DNA of 64,000 nt from Sabethes cyaneus. Its lineage: Eukaryota; Arthropoda; Insecta; Diptera; Culicidae. Every line of letters starts with the position of its first letter. The first letter of the stretch is position 1. Positions 12,549 to 23,721 of the stretch are shown in pieces. The stretch spans positions 236,000,027 to 236,064,026 of the forward strand of contig NC_071355.1 of assembly GCF_943734655.1 (NCBI RefSeq). The letters are read 5' to 3'. Position numbers and translations under genes: made by a program. Below the pieces are notes generated by a model. The model did no database searches and was not told where the DNA came from. It saw only the letters and a program-made list of their open reading frames with translations.

Positions 12549-15299
12549 AGCGTCGAAGCATTTTTGTAGAATGCTTAATAAATGTAGGATTTGAGGTAAA
12601 TTTGTTCCACTTAATTATGTTTTGCAGCTTTTTTTCTTCTTCGGCATCCAAAATTAGTACACATTTTTAATGAATGCGTTATGCTGAAAACTCGTTTTTT
12701 TACAAGCTTTATCGGTGTTTCGTAGCCTTCATCAGTGTTAAATCAATAGAATTTGTTCAAAAGAAAGTTTCTTCTTTCTTTCTTTCTTTATTACTTATGG
12801 TCTAAAACGGAAAATGCGATTGGAATTAAGTCGATAAGTTACACCGTTTATTGAATAATCGCAAAACCAAAACGAATAAAAAGCGACTTTATTGCAACTG
12901 CTGACTTTTGCTGCTTTTTTGTTCGTATCTTGGCGGCGTCTGTCCGCCAATTTGAGCTTGGGGATTTCTACGTTAGGTAACGTCCAATTACTTGCTGAAT
13001 ACTGCTGTGCTGTACCTATTTTCAATTCATATGCATATCGACACTCGTATGATAACGCATCTATTTCGATGCCATAAATGCAACTTATCGCAAAAAACCT
13101 GATGATCTAGTTTATAATTACGGACATTCGAATTACTCCATAAGGTGTTAAAATTATTTATGTACAAAGAATTCCGAAGAGATCGTGAAGTACCCAATTA
13201 TCTGTAGGTTAAATAAATCCGTAACAATAATGGTGGCCAAACAATGCGATATGTTTAGTTACAGCTTAATTACCTAATTTTTAAACAAATTTGAACAAAC
13301 AAATATACCTATTGCGCAAAAGTTATTGACTCAAACTTTTCTAGTGGGAAATCTCGTCAAACAATAATGCAATAATTTTAATTTTTTTGTGAGATCACCA
13401 ATTTAAAAAAAATTAACAATCAAATTTGCAGGAATCGTTTAATTATTGTTGGTTTTTGAGTTTAAAACTTGGTTCGAACTATCATTTGCTAGAAATTGGT
13501 AGTTGACTTTCTCTTAATAGTTTTGAACTATAAAGAAATAGAGAGAAAGTGGCAAGCTGAAGGACTTCCAACGAATTAAACTGAAGTGTGAGATAGCATT
13601 CACTAAGGAATTTTATCTGGACGTTCTTTCGATAGCTGATTTCGCAACTTTAAACTTTCTTACACTAAATAAAACATTGTTGACGGTTGACGCCAACATT
13701 AATATAGAAACAAAAAACGCTGCTGTCGTGATAAGAAAAATCATTGTTTTCACAGATACCTGCCAATTTAAACCCAGACGGTAGAGTACCATCGATAATA
13801 ATTGCTGATTTTAATTTTATCAATAGCTACGCCGCATTTTGCAGCGTGTTACATAAGTGACAAAAATGCAGGTTCTATAGATAATTCCTAATTTGTTTAC
13901 TATCAAGATAAGTGTAATTGCATTGGGTTATTGCCGGATTGTAAACTTCTCAAGTGAAGCCTTAAATTAGATTCAGACCTAAAGCAGTCCTAAAGATCTT
14001 TTTCAAATAATTAGTTATCGTTTGCTGGTACATAAAACAAAAGCATTTACATAAACAAAAGCAGATTAAGCATAAACAAAAGCAGATACGAGTTTACCGA
14101 GAAAATTTCCTATCTGGAAAGGACCTCGACCTGATCGGGGATAGAATTAGAATGCCAGCGCCCAGCACCCACTGCACGACCGCACAGCTTGCAAAATTAG
14201 TCGATCGACAACACTAACCAGACAACTATATGGGGACAACATCACCGTTACTTTGTAACAAAAGATATCGGCAGCTCGATCCTTAGACGTGACTAATTTC
14301 TAGGAAATATTTTTCACCTGGCGTGTCTATTTGTTTTGGAACCTTTGCTTCTAAGTTCAGCCTTTCTGAGAAGGCAGCCCGCGACAATAACAGCATGACG
14401 GTATTGCCCCAGAACGATAATATCCGTTACTAAGTGTCTGCATCCCTATATGATAACAAAACAAGTTCACTGAATTTGCATGTATTTAGTAAATGATGCT
14501 AAGAATGATGCACGTAGCTACGTTTGAAATTCCGCTTCCAACTATGTCGGATTCGCCATGTGATAGTGATGATAATGGAGTGGAATTTTTGGAAACGAGT
14601 TTTTTTTCTGCTTTGCTCGATTTAAGCCGGTAGAATGAACGAAGCTTTCAGCTAAGCTACGACCGTGTAGGTAAGCAAAACTAAAGAAGTTCACTCGCAC
14701 TTGATGCTGTGGTTGTAGTGATCAGACTTTACTGATGAATGCTGCCTGTAGACGCAGTCACACCGCAGCGCGGTCATTGAGACTTGAGAGTAAGCGGTAT
14801 GATGTGCGACACAGGCAGGAGATAACGTATACATACGGTGGTGAATGGTGATGGTTGGTCCACACCAAACCAAAACATGTTGCATTAAGAATTTAAAATG
14901 ACCGGCAAGATGCTGCAGTTCAGTTCCAGCCTTTGATGCGAGCAGAGCACGAGTAAAAGTTAGGAAGTTAGGAGAAGTGTGTTGTGAACATATAGAAAAG
15001 AGGAAAGCCGTGCAGAAGAGGTTTAAAGATTGATCACTTTCTGGTGTTACGAAAGAGAATAAGATTGAAAGGTGAAGGTCAAGAAATTAATGATTCCAAA
15101 ATCTCCTAGGACGGATCACAGTGAGAGGGATCGTATGCTATAGTTTGGAAGCTTGTGATACAGGTTCGTGGATGATTTTGACTAATCGCGGCGCGATGCC
15201 TAATTGCGCATTCGATTTTGGGCCAGTAAATTAAATTGATCTGCCGGTTATTGTCATTTAATGACCGTTAGATTTGGTACAGAACAATTTCGGAGCTAG
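12549..15299. other. Gene-free stretch
   Basis: AT-rich, with only short frames (12795-13025 minus, 12892-13077 plus, 14691-14885 minus) lacking splice or domain support. No element ends were paired. Confidence 0.35.
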
Positions 15300-15393
15300 T
15301 GTTACGATCCTAAAAACTCTAACACCCACTCCCAGTCTAGATTCGAATATACGCGACATGCTTGTTAGACTAGTGCCGTACCTCTAGGCCAAG
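15300..15393 (-). mobile_element. Decayed tRNA-derived SINE head
   Basis: Read on the minus strand it has AGAGGTACGGCACTAGTCTAA and ATTCGAATC (B-box like), then TTAGAG and TAGGATCGTA. It is the same layout as the better copies near 55.6 and 56.1 kb. The 3' part is missing. Confidence 0.6.
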
Positions 15394-15394
15394 A

Positions 15395-16687
15395 GAGAGG
15401 TTTACTGTACAAATGGATATCCAATAATACACGTAACCTAATTAGCTAGTTATAGATTAAAAAAATATCTCAAATGAGTGTTGATGACGAACTATTGCAA
15501 AAATTTGATGACTCAATTAACATAAACAAAATTGCATAAAGCAAGTTTATACTTCTAAATTGTTTTGTACCGCATCGGTGCAGAATCTCTAACCAACAAA
15601 CAACTCTGTCGGGGTACTCTGCACCAATCGAGGTATAAAATGTTTGTCCGAAACGACAAAATCGTTCTTCACATGAGAATTTTTATAGAGCTCCCTTTAG
15701 TATTTCTTTGTCTTCGTATTTAGCACATTACGTTCCGATACAATTTGTGCCTTGAAACTTCACAAACTAATTTTTTGTTAACAGCACCGGTAGCAAAATA
15801 TTGAATTTTTAGATAGTGAATTAAAGATGGATCTGAAAAATTCTACAGATATTGCGCTGCATTTCTTAAACATTTGAGTATGAAGACCAGCGTAGAGATT
15901 ATACGGAATTTTGTAGATTTTGTTTCAGGATCCAAATTTTGTGAAGGACCAATTCGAAGATACACGGAGTTTTTCCCGTTGCTGTGGTATCACTAATGAC
16001 AACTGCGGATTCCGTTTAAAATCGATCGCCTCTTTCGTATGAGTATTCTGGCACTTCTGATTAGGCGTTCTCCAGATCGTTTCAGAACATCTAACGCTAT
16101 AGATCTAACCAGTAACTGAACAATTATGAGAGTTAATAAAGGGTTCCATTTCTTGAGACCCTATTGTATACCTGCTTCCGAATTTATGGTTTTACGCGTC
16201 ACAAAACGCTGGTTTTCTTGCCACAAGAATTCTTTGTCAAATCATATGTCACTCGAATCTGCTAGAAACTTTCCCGTGAGCAGGAGCCTTGAATTTCGGT
16301 TACTGTTTGTTGTTTAAGTTTTCCAAAGGGTTGTCTACTTGCATAGTAATGGCCTTCAACCGCAGTTCATGATCAGAATTCCACTCCGATGCTAGATTTG
16401 CGCTTTGCGGGTAGTCGTGAAAATTTGTTAGTTCTTTTTAATCACATAATTAGGATAATTCAGCAGCTTTTGTAGCTTCTGAGTCGATGCTGTTGGATTT
16501 TGTAGGTGACTGCGCTCGGTAGTTTTTTTCCTCTTCCTACATGATGAACATCTCAGAACCAGTTTAGTTATAAATTGCGGGAAACAAATGGACCGAGCAG
16601 AACTGTTTATAAATCATTAAACGCAGTAAACCGTTTTATATCCGATAACTGGGAGCGTCACCATCGTCAAAAGATGCCCAATTTGCT
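15395..16687. other. Gene-free stretch
   Basis: No recognisable gene or element. A 63-codon plus frame at 16126 has no support. Confidence 0.35.
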
Positions 16688-16691
16688 AAAT

Positions 16692-16850
16692 GGTCGGTGT
16701 CAAATCAGACTGGACCTAGTCGCAAAATTTAAAAAAATAATTTCGAACCGTTGATACCTTTAAACAACACAGAGCAGCATACTTTGACTTCGTTTTTCTC
16801 GAAATTAGGTAGACATTTGCCACTTGGTCCGGTCTGACTTAACACCGACC
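16692..16850. mobile_element. 159-bp MITE flanked by AAAT
   Basis: Inverted ends start GGTCGGTGT and extend about 25 bp with a few mismatches (left GTCAAATCAGACTGGACC; right, inverted, GTTAAGTCAGACCGGACC). AAAT lies directly outside both ends (16688-16691, 16851-16854). No coding capacity; superfamily not assigned. Confidence 0.65.
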
Positions 16851-17192
16851 AAATACAGAGTGTCTGTTTACCTTAAGTACTGGTTCACGATATTTTAGTT
16901 AATATGCGAAGCATATCCTAAGAAAAGCGCAAACAAATCATGCACAAATGGTGCACTAGTCTTAACATAAATTTGAGACAGTTGGCAAAAATGGAAGATG
17001 TGAACATCGGAGTAGTTCATAACGCGATTCGTTAGTATGGTGAGGAGGATAACTTGCAGGACGAGAAAAAATCTGGACCAAAAAGGCGTACAAGATTTCA
17101 CCTATAAGAAGTGTGCTTACGTTCTACATGTGGTCCAACAAAAGAGAACATCGAAGAGTACTGTTGATCGAACGAAGGCAAAAAATGGACTA

Positions 17193-18946
17193 TCTATACC
17201 TATAAAGAAGGATTTCTGACTGTCTGTCTGTATGTTCCTTATAGAATCGAAAACTACTGAACCCATCGGCATGAAAGTATGCCAGGAAAGGTTTTAGTGA
17301 TGGTTAGAAACCCCTGCCCCCACTAAGAGGGGGGGCTCCCATACAAATGAAACACAAATTTCTGTATAACTCGACAACTAATCAAGCAAATAGAACAAAA
17401 TTTGGCATGTGGGTGTTTTCGGTGACAAGAATTTATTCTATGGTAAATTGAGACCCCTCCCCTCTTTATAAGGGGAATTATAATTCCTCTCCTCTTTAAA
17501 AGGGGGGGCTTCCATACAAATTTCCTCATAACTCGAGAACTAATCAAGCAAATGAAACCAAATTTGGCAGGTGAAAGTTTTCTAGGGCAAGAATATTTTC
17601 TATAGTACATTAGGACCCCTCCTCACTTTAAGAGGGGGGGCTCCTGTACCAAAGAAACACAATTTTCCTCATAACTCGAGAAGTAATTAAGCAAATGGAA
17701 CCAAATTTGGCATGTGGGTGTTTTTGGAGACAAAATTTTTTTCTATGATGAATTGGGACCCCTCTCCGCTTTAGGAGGGGGGGATCCTATACAAATGAAA
17801 TACAAATTTCCTCATAACTGAAGAACTAATCAAGCAAATGGAACAAAATTTGGCATGTGAAAGTTTTTGAGGGCAAGAATATTTTCTATGGTGAATAAGG
17901 ACCCCTCCCCACTTTAAGAGGGGGGGCTCCTATACAAACGAAATACAAATTTCCTCATAACTCGAGAACTAATCAAGCAAATGGAACCAAATTTGGCATG
18001 TGAAAGTTTTCTAGGGCATGAATATTTTCTATGGTGAATTAGAACCCCTACCCACTTTAGGAGGGGGGGCTCCTATACAAATGAAATTCAAATTTCCTCA
18101 TAACTCGAGAACTAATCAAGCAAATAGAACCAAATTTGGCATGTGGAGGTTACTGGAGGCAAAAATTTTTTCTATGTTGAATTGGGACCCCTCCCCGTTT
18201 TAGGAGGGGGGGATCCTATACAAATGAAATACAAATTTCCTCATAACTGAAGAACTAATCAAGCAAATGGAACAAAATTTGGCATGTGAAAGTTTTTGAG
18301 GGCAAGAATATTTTCTATGGTGAGTAAGGACCCCTCCCCACTTTAAGAGGGGGGGGGGCTCTCATACAAACGAAATTCAAATTTCCTCATAACTCTAGAA
18401 CTAATCAAGCAAATGGAACCAAATTTGGCATGTGAGAGTTTTAGATGGCAGAATTTTTTTTCTGTGGTGTATTACGACCCCTTTTCCTTTTAAGAGGGTG
18501 GGCTCCCATACAAATGAAATACAAATTTCATTATAATTTGAGTACTAATCAAGCAAATGGAACCAAATTTAGCATGTAGAAGATTTTTGAGTCTTGAATT
18601 TATTTTATGATAGTTAGAGACCTCTCACCCCTGTGGTAGGGGGATAAGGACTCTCATACAAATAAAACAGAAATTTTTGCGAAACTCAAAAACTAATCGA
18701 ACTCGAGAAATTCGAGACTCTTCCATAAAACATTAGTCAATACAAGACCACAAAAACTATCTATAGTAACACTAGATCATTCAGGACGAGACGGTCGCGA
18801 GTGTTGCCGGTGACCCGCCGTCGGAAGCGCCTTCCACTGGGGGGGCTTGCAAAACTCGAGATTGTGACAAAGATCATCCGAGATTCATGATTTATGTACA
18901 ACACAGGTTAATTTGTGGCAATACGAAGTTTGTCGGGTCAGCTAGT
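17193..18946 (+). mobile_element. Helitron-like non-autonomous element carrying tandem repeats
   Basis: It begins TCTATACC and ends GTCAGCTAGT, that is 5' TC and 3' CTAGT (the Helitron CTRRT consensus), with no target duplication. The limits are set independently by the disrupted transposase: removing 17193-18946 restores the frame from codon GL straight to KPIKS. The base after CTAGT is A, not the usual T, and I see no strong hairpin just before the 3' end, so the Helitron label is tentative. The interior is mostly a 144-bp minisatellite. Confidence 0.55.
17330..18660 (+). repeat. Minisatellite, about 9 copies of a 144-bp unit
   Basis: Each unit has a G-run with GCTCC, ATACAAATGAAATACAAA, TTTCCTCATAACTCGAGAAC, TAATCAAGCAAATGGAACC, AATTTGGCATGTG, TTTTCTATGGTGAAT and GACCCCTCCCC. 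The AATTTGGCATGTG block recurs near 17399, 17560, 17704, 17848, 17992, 18134, 18277, 18422 and 18565. The outer copies are more diverged. Confidence 0.85.
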
Positions 18947-19049
18947 AAACCTATAAAGAGCAGAAAAAAAAGCAACTTCTTCTCTCAATTCAAGGACCCG
19001 TCAGTTAAATGGTAAGCGATGTAACGCTCATGCGTACTTTTCCATATAG

Positions 19050-19862
19050 GACTTTCTCAAGTGACTTTCCTCCTAGAGAGGAGTGGATGTCAGGCTACAT
19101 GTAAAGGAAAATTTTCGACTATGTCGTCTGTTATACCTATGGTTCCTTGTACGAAGGTCGTGCGGGTACTGGTGTTTACTGCCATGAGCTGGATTTGGAG
19201 GAATCCTATTCGTTGGGTAGTTACTGCACCGTTTTTCAAGTTGAAATCTTTGCAATTATGTACGGAGCTCAGTTTGCACTTCAGAAAGAACTGATAGGCA
19301 AGATTATCTACTTCTGTTCTGATAGTCAAGCCGCTATAAAAGCCCTTTGTGCGGCTAATTCTAAATGTAGAACAATCATCTCCTGCCACACCCAATTAGA
19401 AGAACTAAGCATTCTAAATACCGTTCATCTGGTTTGGGTTCTGGTATAACCGGAAAGGAATGGGCTGATGAACTAGCAAGATCTGGAGCAGAAAAGTCAG
19501 TTTTCGGATCGGAACCTGCTTTACCAATTGCGGCATGTTGGATAAAACAAAAGATTCGATCTTGGTTTTCATCTGAACATGAACATTATTGAGAAAATCT
19601 TGAAACTTGTCGTCAAACGAAAAGTTTCATTGTTAAGCCTTGTGAAAAGGTTGCGAAATTTCTTTTGCAACATTCAAAGGTAAATTGCAGTATTCTTGTC
19701 AGATCACTGACTGGTCACTGCAGACTAAATTATCACATGGCTACGATTCAGCGAGCTGAATCGTTTCATTGTAATTTATGTGAATCCGACTACGGTACAC
19801 CATATCACGTAATTTGCAACTGTCCTGCAGTGGCACAATTGCGTCATAGGATCTTATATTGA
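19050..19862 (+). pseudogene. Non-LTR retrotransposon RNase H and 3' end, decayed
   Basis: The frame 19147-19449 reads YCTVFQVEIFAIMYGAQFAL and YFCSDSQAAIKAL, the RNase H core with its catalytic E and D. After a frameshift it continues SGITGKEWADELARSGAE, the terminal D/H region. A stop follows near 19590, and then CNLCESDYGTPYHVICNCP, the Cys/His cluster found at the end of I-type and related non-LTR ORF2 proteins. The organisation suggests the I clade. Two frame breaks make it non-functional. 19863-20090 is probably its 3' UTR. Confidence 0.7.
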
Positions 19863-20340
19863 TAGGAATTCATAGGAAAGCGGTATTGAGCTATAGGCTC
19901 TTATTTATCATGAGTATACCCCCCAGGGGTCCAAATTCCTCATCCACCCCTTACTATTCCTCCTGTTTTCCTTCCCGTCCTCATCAGGTAAATGATGACA
20001 CGGGCAAGATGGGCAAGGCACAAATCTTCCACATGATTGTGAGGAACGTGCTGCTCGAGCCAAAGATGCTGATACCTGAAGTTAAATAGTAAACTGCGGT
20101 GTGGAAGTTCGATCAGCGTAATTATGGATGATGAAATTAATGTAAAATTTGACCTCAGCGTTTCTTTGCCGAGTAAGCCAAAGTATTGATAATGCCGATA
20201 AATCCATTTTCACGGAAAAATTCGACAAAAAGGTTTTGGTCAGATTTAGCATTAGTTCATTACGGGAAGAATTCGCTAGCACAGCAAAGCCTTGGGCACG
20301 TCTTTCTAAGACTTGACCCTTCTTTATATATACAGACATC
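19863..20340. other. Probable 3' UTR of the non-LTR remnant and unassigned sequence
   Basis: Follows the decayed ORF end directly. No domain is recognised in the short frames at 19859-20089 (plus) or 20082-20342 (minus). Confidence 0.35.
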
Positions 20341-20450
20341 ACAGCTGGCTATTAGAGTACAGGACAGAGTTACGGGGTTAGTACAACAGTCCTACTAACT
20401 CAATCTAGCAGCACCACCTAGACGAGATTCTAATCTACTCGCTAGCTTGG
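20341..20450 (-). mobile_element. tRNA-derived SINE fragment
   Basis: Minus-strand copy of the family at 55.6 kb: GGCTATTAGAGTACAGGA, then TACGGGGTTAGTACAACAG and the inverted head AGATTCTAATCTACTCGCTAG are recognisable in order, with many substitutions. Confidence 0.6.
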
Positions 20451-21325
20451 TACATAGCCAATGGAGTCGAATTCATACCAATGAGAAAAATCCTTCAATC
20501 TGACTTAACAAAGGCTAGACCGATCGAAGCTTTTTAAACTCTGATGAGGGAATACGTGCAGAAACACGTAAGGGCTGGGGATTCCATTGCAACTTTTGAA
20601 AAAGACTGGAAAAGTATCCAAAATAATTGGAAAGCACTTGGCGCTGTGACGACAAAGAGCAGGAATTTTGCATGCTTGTGAGGTGCTAGCAATCTACTTA
20701 CTGACTAAATGGAGGTAACAGTCCAATGAAAGGAGCTCTTTCAGATGCTGTTGAATGGAAGGGTTAACTAGGAGAAATGGACCATGATTGGAGTGGATTC
20801 CAGGGACACACTGCGAAAATTCGTGTATTAAACAACAACCATACCATTGGAATCCTTATCAAAATATCTTTCTTTAGACTTTAAAATCTAACCCAATGGC
20901 TTTTGATAGTTTTGAGACGAACGATCTTTTTTCAGAAAAGTCTCCATCTAAGTAACAATTAAAGTCCTTCTAGTGGTTTTGTTAACCTGAAAATATATAG
21001 CCGTGAGATGAAAAGTTAAAATTTTACTATCAAATCATCCTGATAGATTTGGTTTACTTATAGTCCGAGCCGTAGCGTGACATTTTGGCGCCCTTGGCGA
21101 AGACCCAATTTGGTGCCCCCTTGTTTCCTAGTTCAGTGTTCTCTCCAACTTTGTTATTTTTTTTCGAGTTACACCTACAATCATGCATGCATTCGTATGG
21201 CGCTCCTTATTCAGTAACGATAACGTCCAGTGGCCAGATGTGCAATCTTTTGCCGTTTTGTTGTTTGAAAGCAGTTCCACTCAGACTTTTTATTCAAAGT
21301 TTAAAACTCATCCTAGATATTCATC
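20451..21325. other. Gene-free stretch
   Basis: No gene recognised. The short plus frame at 21085-21372 overlaps the start of the next transposase remnant and has no support. Confidence 0.35.
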
Positions 21326-21800
21326 ATGCAGGAGAGCAAAAGAAAAATAATTGCACACAGTCTCCTCCATAATATATCAGCGTCAACTTGGAAGCTGGCA
21401 AAACAGTTGAATTATCCTACAAATTCTGTGACGCGAGTTGTTGAAAAGTACAAGGAAACTCTTACGACTGCTCGCAAAGTGCTAACCAAGCATCTCATCG
21501 GTGTAAAACCCTTGATCATCCATCAACTACGGTTAACTCGGAGCCTCAATAAATAAACGGTGGCCAGAGTCCGCCAAAACGCGTAGTTTAAATTCAATCC
21601 CGGAAATGAAATTTTACTCTTTAGTAAGTCCCGTGATGGTACAGTTACCTTTTGGTCAGATCTAGCCACTATTCCAACAAGGACGTGTTACCATGATACA
21701 ACGACAATAGAGTCCAGTTCATCTCAAAAGAATTAAGTCCACCGAATCTTCCCCAGTTCCGTTTAATCGAGAAGTATTGGGTGATAATAGAGCGAATGCT
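21326..21800 (+). pseudogene. Tc1-type transposase deletion remnant (N-terminus joined to C-terminus)
   Basis: The N-terminal part reads STWKLAKQLNYPTNSVTRVV and EKYKETLTTARK, a helix-turn-helix. About 180 bp after that frame ends, and in another frame, comes NLPQFRLIEKYWVIIERMLK, the block with the catalytic Glu. The middle, with both catalytic Asp blocks, is missing, so this is an internally deleted copy. A 5'-truncated non-LTR element follows immediately. Confidence 0.6.
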
Positions 21801-23531
21801 TAAAATAAGTTGTTCGCGAAATTTTTCGTTTCCGTTTTCGCTGAACAATCGGCTTCTGATTCTGAGGCAACTATCGCTGCTGCTGATGTTCCTGTTGACT
21901 TAGTGGATATAAGTACGTTTGAAATAACTCCCGATATGATACTGTCAGCTGCAAAAAAACTGAAGCGTTCGTGTTTACCTGGACCTGACGGCATCCCAGC
22001 GGTAGTCTTTGCCCGTTGTACTATGGCATTAGTCGAGCCTTTGTGTCTCATATTCAATAAATCGTTCGAGGATGGAATTTTTCCGACGATCTGGAAGCAG
22101 TCACTCATGTTTCCTGTTTTTAAAAATGGCGATCGCCGGAATGTTCGCAATTATCGGGGCATTACGAATCTTTCTGCTGCATCGAAATTATTTGAAATTG
22201 TAGTAAGTAGTTTTATCGTTGCTAGAACAAAATGTTATATTTCCAGCGACCAACATGGATTTACGCCTGGTCGTTCCGTAAGCACGAACCTTATGGATTT
22301 TACGTCTACCTGTATTTCCCACATGGAACAAAAAGCGCAAATCGATGTGATCTATACTGATCTAAAAGCAGCGTTCGATCGTATTGATCATAAAATACTA
22401 CTGCAGAAAATCTCGCGGCTTGGCGCATCTCGGAATTTCACCGAATGGCTCAGTTCCTATTTATGCGGCAGAGTTCTACGTGTTCAGCTTAACTCCTGTT
22501 TCTCTTCCCGGTTTACTAATTTGTCGGGTGTGCCCCAAGGCAGCAACTTGGGACCTCTACTGTTTGTACTGTTTATCAACGACATCGCCCCGCTGCTTGG
22601 AGTTGGATGCAAGCTAATGTACGCTGATGATTTGAAATTGTACTCACCAGTTCGTTCTATAGATGATTGTATGCGGCTTCAGGGGCTTTTGGATATGTTC
22701 GCTGACTGGTGCAGGAAAAACTGGCTGGTCATCAGCATCCCGAAGTGCCAAGTAATGACTTTCCATCGCATTGCTAGTCCAATCTCCTTCAACTACCAAA
22801 TAAACGAACAGCTAATTTCGAGAGTCGACCAAGTCAATGACCTCGGAGTACTGCTTGATGCCAAGCTGACGTTCAATTTACATCGCACCACTGCAATATC
22901 GAAGGCTTCCCGACAGCTTGGCTTCATCGCAAAGATTGCCCGTGATTTCAGTGATCCTCACTGTCTGAAGGCGCTATACTGTTCCCTGGTACGTCCACTG
23001 ATCGAAAATGCGTGCATAGTTTGGTGTCCTTATCAACTGGCGTGGAATCTGCGTATGGAACGGGTGCAAAAACGTTTTGTCCGGCTTGCGCTACGAGACT
23101 TACCTTGGCGTGATCCAGCAAATCTACCACCATATCCCGAACGTTGTCGTCTTCTGGGTCTTCAAACACTCGAGCGGCGTAGGAAGGTTCAGCAAGCTGT
23201 ATGTGTAGCAAAGATCCTAAATGGCGAGATCGATTCACCGACAATTCTATCTGCTTTGAGCTTCCGTGCGTCGCAACGCTCCCTCCGATCAACCGGACTA
23301 CTGCAGCCGAGTTTTCATCGAACAACTTTTGGATGCAACGAACCAATAACTGCCTGCATTCGAACTTTCTCTGCAGTTGAAACCCTCTTTGAGTTCGGCG
23401 AACCTTCACATAAATTTGCACAGAAAATATGTAATAGTAGTTTTTTATAAGCATGACTATGACTATATTATTCAATAAGACAACTGTGTCAGTTGAATTT
23501 CACAATAAAATAAACAAATAAATAAATAAAT
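21801..23531 (+). mobile_element. 5'-truncated jockey-like non-LTR retrotransposon
   Basis: Starts inside ORF2 and ends in an A-rich (AAAT)n-type tail at 23505-23531 after a short 3' UTR. ORF1 and the endonuclease domain are absent, as is usual for truncated target-primed insertions. No clear target duplication could be fixed. It abuts a Tc1 remnant, so it probably inserted in that element. Confidence 0.8.
21810..23450 (+). CDS. Reverse transcriptase of a jockey-like non-LTR element (N-truncated ORF2)
   Basis: A 546-residue open frame with the full RT palm. PGPDGIPAVVF is near residue 57, NYRGITNLSAASKLFE near 112, YTDLKAAFDRIDH near 183, SGVPQGSNLGPLLF near 232 and MYADDLKLY near 270 (the YADD catalytic pair). 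It continues with a jockey-type thumb (CQVMTFHR, VNDLGVLLDAKLTF, LYCSLVRPLIENA, QKRFVRLALRDLPWRDP). There is no RNase H domain, which fits jockey-type elements. The frame has no stops, so it is young or unusually preserved. The endonuclease that would precede it is missing and the ATG at 21810 is only the first internal Met, so the protein is unlikely to be mobile on its own. Confidence 0.88.
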   Translation: MFAKFFVSVFAEQSASDSEATIAAADVPVDLVDISTFEITPDMILSAAKKLKRSCLPGPDGIPAVVFARCTMALVEPLCLIFNKSFEDGIFPTIWKQSLMFPVFKNGDRRNVRNYRGITNLSAASKLFEIVVSSFIVARTKCYISSDQHGFTPGRSVSTNLMDFTSTCISHMEQKAQIDVIYTDLKAAFDRIDHKILLQKISRLGASRNFTEWLSSYLCGRVLRVQLNSCFSSRFTNLSGVPQGSNLGPLLFVLFINDIAPLLGVGCKLMYADDLKLYSPVRSIDDCMRLQGLLDMFADWCRKNWLVISIPKCQVMTFHRIASPISFNYQINEQLISRVDQVNDLGVLLDAKLTFNLHRTTAISKASRQLGFIAKIARDFSDPHCLKALYCSLVRPLIENACIVWCPYQLAWNLRMERVQKRFVRLALRDLPWRDPANLPPYPERCRLLGLQTLERRRKVQQAVCVAKILNGEIDSPTILSALSFRASQRSLRSTGLLQPSFHRTTFGCNEPITACIRTFSAVETLFEFGEPSHKFAQKICNSSFL

Positions 23532-23589
23532 GAGGCAGTCTCGATGAGTAATTTTTTTTGTTGAATATTTTACATCAAATATAATGTTA

Positions 23590-23720
23590 TTTTTTTGTTT
23601 TATCATAGTCACTTTAACAGCTTGAGTCATTCGTAACTTCTGCGGGGTTGGGATTTGTACCCCGGGTAACCCGGGTCCTCGGCGTGAATGTTAACCACTA
23701 CACCGGGATCGACCCCTTTT
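23590..23720 (-). mobile_element. tRNA-derived SINE-like sequence
   Basis: Reading the minus strand from about 23720: GTCGATCCCGGTGTAGTGGTTAAC (here split: GTCGATCCCGG, GTGTAGTGGTTAAC), CACGCCGAGGACCCGGGT and a T-arm-like GGGGTACAAATCCC, then GAATGACTCAAGCTGTTAAA and an A-rich end. The A-box (TAGTGGTTAAC) is good; the B-box is altered (TACAAATCC). A tRNA head followed by an unrelated body is a SINE layout. Confidence 0.5.
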
Positions 23721-23721
23721 A

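Larger units (their letters stand above)
16920..18990 (+). pseudogene. Tc1-type transposase N-terminal remnant, split by a Helitron-like element
   Basis: The frame from about 16924 reads NLRQLAKMEDVNIGVVHNAIR, then a stop, then YGEEDNLQDEKKSG. After a frameshift it reads RTSKSTVDRTKAKNGL. These are the two helix-turn-helix units of Tc1-type transposases, with in-frame stops. At 17192 the reading is cut by the insertion 17193-18946 and resumes at 18947 with KPIKSRKK in phase after GL. No DDE block survives. Confidence 0.6.

Noticed and set aside
17330..18660. CRISPR-like array
   Set aside because: Units are contiguous 144-bp tandem copies without unique spacers, in a eukaryotic element.
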